A DNA stretch of 64,000 nucleotides from Ancylobacter lacus (lineage in GTDB: Bacteria > Pseudomonadota > Alphaproteobacteria > Rhizobiales > Xanthobacteraceae). Below are positions 62,632 through 64,000 of this stretch, in pieces. The position numbers and the translations under genes were made by a program. Numbering within the stretch: position 1 is the stretch's first letter; every line of letters starts with the position of its first letter. Under the pieces are notes generated by a model. That model did no database searches and was not told where the DNA came from. It worked only from the letters and a program-made list of their open reading frames with translations. The stretch spans positions 1 to 64,000 of the forward strand of contig NZ_JAHBGE010000009.1 of the NCBI RefSeq assembly GCF_018390635.1, read 5' to 3'.

Positions 62632-63456
62632 ATGCAGCATAACCAAACGGCGGCACGTTCCACGCTTCCCATGGGCGCTTCGCTCATCGCCGGCACGCCG
62701 CTTGTCGAGATGCGCGACATGTCCATCGCCTTCGGCGGCATCCGCGCGGTCGACGGGGTCAGCATCGACCTGATGCCCGGCGAAGTCGTCGCCCTGCTCG
62801 GCCACAATGGCGCGGGCAAGTCGACCCTCATCAAGATCCTCGCTGGCGCCTACAAGGCCGACGCTGGCGAAATCCGGATCAACGGCCAGCCCGCGCCGAT
62901 CTCCAACCCGCGCGATGCCAAGCGCTACGGCATCGAGACGATCTACCAGTCGCTGGCACTGGCGGACAATGTCGACGCCGCCGCCAACCTGTTTCTGGGC
63001 CGCGAGCTGACGACGGCGTGGGGCACGCTCGACGACGTCGCCATGGAGGCGGCGACGCGCGAGGTGATGGGCCGGCTCAATCCGAATTTCCGCAAGTTCA
63101 AGGAGCCGGTGCGCGGCCTCTCCGGCGGCCAGCGGCAGTCGGTGGCGATCGCCCGCGCGATCCACTTCAACGCCAAGATCCTGATCATGGACGAGCCGAC
63201 CGCCGCGCTCGGCCCGCAGGAGACGGCGCAGGTGGGTGAGCTGGTGAAGCAGCTCAAGGCGGAGGGCATCGGCATCTTCCTCATCAGCCACGACATCCAC
63301 GACGTGTTCGACCTCGCGGACCGGGTGAGCGTGATGAAAAACGGCAAGCTGGTCGGAACCGCCCGCACCTCCGATGTCACCCAGGACGAGGTGCTGGGGA
63401 TGATCATCCTCGGCAAGGCGCCTCCCGGTGCGGCACCGGGACCCGGGGCCTCGTGA
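62632..63456 (+). CDS. xylG: D-xylose ABC transporter ATPase XylG, single-domain (274 aa)
   Basis: This is the ATPase of the xylose importer. Walker A is [20 protein letters not shown], the signature [15 protein letters not shown], and Walker [15 protein letters not shown]. coli XylG has two ATPase domains in about 510 residues; this one has one, as in FrcA-like alphaproteobacterial transporters, so it should act as a homodimer. It starts 14 bp after xylH. Confidence 0.92.
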   Translation: MQHNQTAARSTLPMGASLIAGTPLVEMRDMSIAFGGIRAVDGVSIDLMPGEVVALLGHNGAGKSTLIKILAGAYKADAGEIRINGQPAPISNPRDAKRYGIETIYQSLALADNVDAAANLFLGRELTTAWGTLDDVAMEAATREVMGRLNPNFRKFKEPVRGLSGGQRQSVAIARAIHFNAKILIMDEPTAALGPQETAQVGELVKQLKAEGIGIFLISHDIHDVFDLADRVSVMKNGKLVGTARTSDVTQDEVLGMIILGKAPPGAAPGPGAS

Positions 63457-63459
63457 GGC

Positions 63460-63505
63460 CGCGAAAGCCTTTTTCGCGACGGCGCCTTCTGGACGGCGCC
63501 GTTTC
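63460..63505 (+). terminator. double hairpin terminator after xylG
   Basis: Two hairpins follow the xylG stop: CGCGAAA / TTTCGCG (63460-63478, 5-nt loop) and ACGGCGCC / GGCGCCGT (63479-63502, 8-nt loop) followed by TTC. The position at the end of the xylFHG operon supports a transcription terminator. Confidence 0.65.
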
Positions 63506-63529
63506 AGCAACCGTTCAGCGGGGAGGCGT

Positions 63530-63877
63530 TCAGCATGGCCCCTTTCCGGTGGCGGCCGGGTTGCCCGGCTTGTCGATAGGGTTGAGGCCGGTGGCGGTCT
63601 CCGGCTGATCGCCGGCCCCCGTTGCATTGTCGTGCGAGGTGCCGATGAAGGAGCCGCCGGTGCCGCCGGTCCATCCGGTGGAGCCGCTGGCGCCGGGATC
63701 GGTGCCCGACGAATCGGCGCCGCGCGGCGGGGTGGCGGAATCCTGCGCCCCGGCGCGGGCGCCGGCGCAGCCCTGCCCCCCGGCGGGCTCGGTCTGGGCC
63801 ATAGCCGCGGGCGACAGGCCGACAGCGAGCGCGAGCGCCATGGCCGGGCGAAGAATCTGGATCGGTGTGTGACGCAA
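63530..63877 (-). CDS. small exported Gly/Thr-rich protein (115 aa)
   Basis: The chain starts with TTG at 63877 preceded by GGAGGAACGCCC, or alternatively ATG 63841. Either start gives a signal peptide (MALALAVGLSPAAMAQ). The mature part is Gly/Ser/Thr/Pro-rich low complexity with NPIDKPGNPAATGKGPC at the end. No domain is recognised. It converges on xylG. Confidence 0.55.
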   Translation of the reverse strand: MRHTPIQILRPAMALALAVGLSPAAMAQTEPAGGQGCAGARAGAQDSATPPRGADSSGTDPGASGSTGWTGGTGGSFIGTSHDNATGAGDQPETATGLNPIDKPGNPAATGKGPC

Positions 63878-64000
63878 GGGCGTTCCTCCAGCTGAGGCGC
63901 GCAGCGCAGCGCGGCGAGCCGTCGCGCAGGGCAACGCGCCGCATGACGGCGCGTTCCAACCCGCCCGGCTGCGTGCTACATCATCGCGACGCAGTGGCGA

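Overview
The window is about 64 kb of GC-rich (near 70% by eye) bacterial chromosome. The gene set points to an alphaproteobacterium of the Hyphomicrobiales, probably near Xanthobacteraceae (Ancylobacter, Xanthobacter, Starkeya). The main pointers are a 91-residue SciP-type CtrA inhibitor (DUF1153), a rhizobial-type phosphatidylethanolamine methyltransferase (PmtA), a MopA/ModE-like regulator with alphaproteobacterial Mo-boxes, and a single-ATPase-domain xylose importer. The taxonomic call is inference; no rRNA gene is present. Many neighbouring genes overlap by ATGA, so most strings below are translationally coupled operons.

Layout. 1-5.4 kb: two tandem RTX-type secreted proteins (the first cut by the window edge), a FAD monooxygenase and an OprB-type porin. 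5.4-6.55 kb: an AT-rich island with a lone ParA-like ATPase and GACAT repeats upstream of it. 6.5-9.1 kb: pmtA, mnmA and sciP. 9.1-17.0 kb: a carbon-phosphorus lyase operon, phnGHIJ-GNAT-KLMN, with phnF divergent. 17.0-20.2 kb: a PPOX flavoprotein, an alpha-hydroxy-acid oxidase, a metallophosphoesterase and a NUDIX hydrolase. 20.3-21.8 kb: tRNA-Met and a possible fucosyltransferase-fold protein. 21.8-24.4 kb: a candidate molybdate-responsive cluster (TrmO, DUF2478, a ModE-type regulator, and an amidotransferase-like protein lacking its nucleophile) with two Mo-box palindromes. 24.4-30.0 kb: DUF779 plus aldehyde dehydrogenase, a class IV aminotransferase and an unrecognised 657-residue exported protein. 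30.1-33.3 kb: a cobalt-motif nitrile hydratase locus in which the beta subunit is split into two genes and two kinds of maturation protein are present. 33.3-38.8 kb: a small exported protein, a decayed isochorismatase gene and an envelope/lipid A cluster (GT2, PAP2, LAB_N, ArnT-like). 38.9-42.2 kb: SDR, GlcG/HbpS, an orphan amino-acid binding protein and an L,D-transpeptidase. 42.3-53.1 kb: a dihydroxyacetone (DHA) phosphorylation module (dhaK, dhaL, dhaM with its own HPr and Enzyme I) joined to a complete ABC importer with two ATPases. 53.5-63.5 kb: a xylose locus, xylR-xylB-xylA-TIM-barrel-Gfo/Idh on the minus strand and xylFHG on the plus strand. The right edge holds another small exported protein.

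How the parts work together. PhnF probably controls uptake-independent phosphonate breakdown by the C-P lyase. The ModE-type protein probably represses the DUF2478 and amidotransferase genes through the two palindromes. The COG0523 GTPase and the accessory protein probably mature the three-chain nitrile hydratase. The ABC importer next to dhaKLM suggests uptake of DHA or a triose/polyol precursor, followed by PEP-dependent phosphorylation through a dedicated relay. The xyl genes import D-xylose and convert it to xylulose 5-phosphate. A recurring structural theme is perfect GC-rich hairpins without a U-tract inside operons, notably directly after both sugar-binding-protein genes and after xylA, which probably set differential expression.
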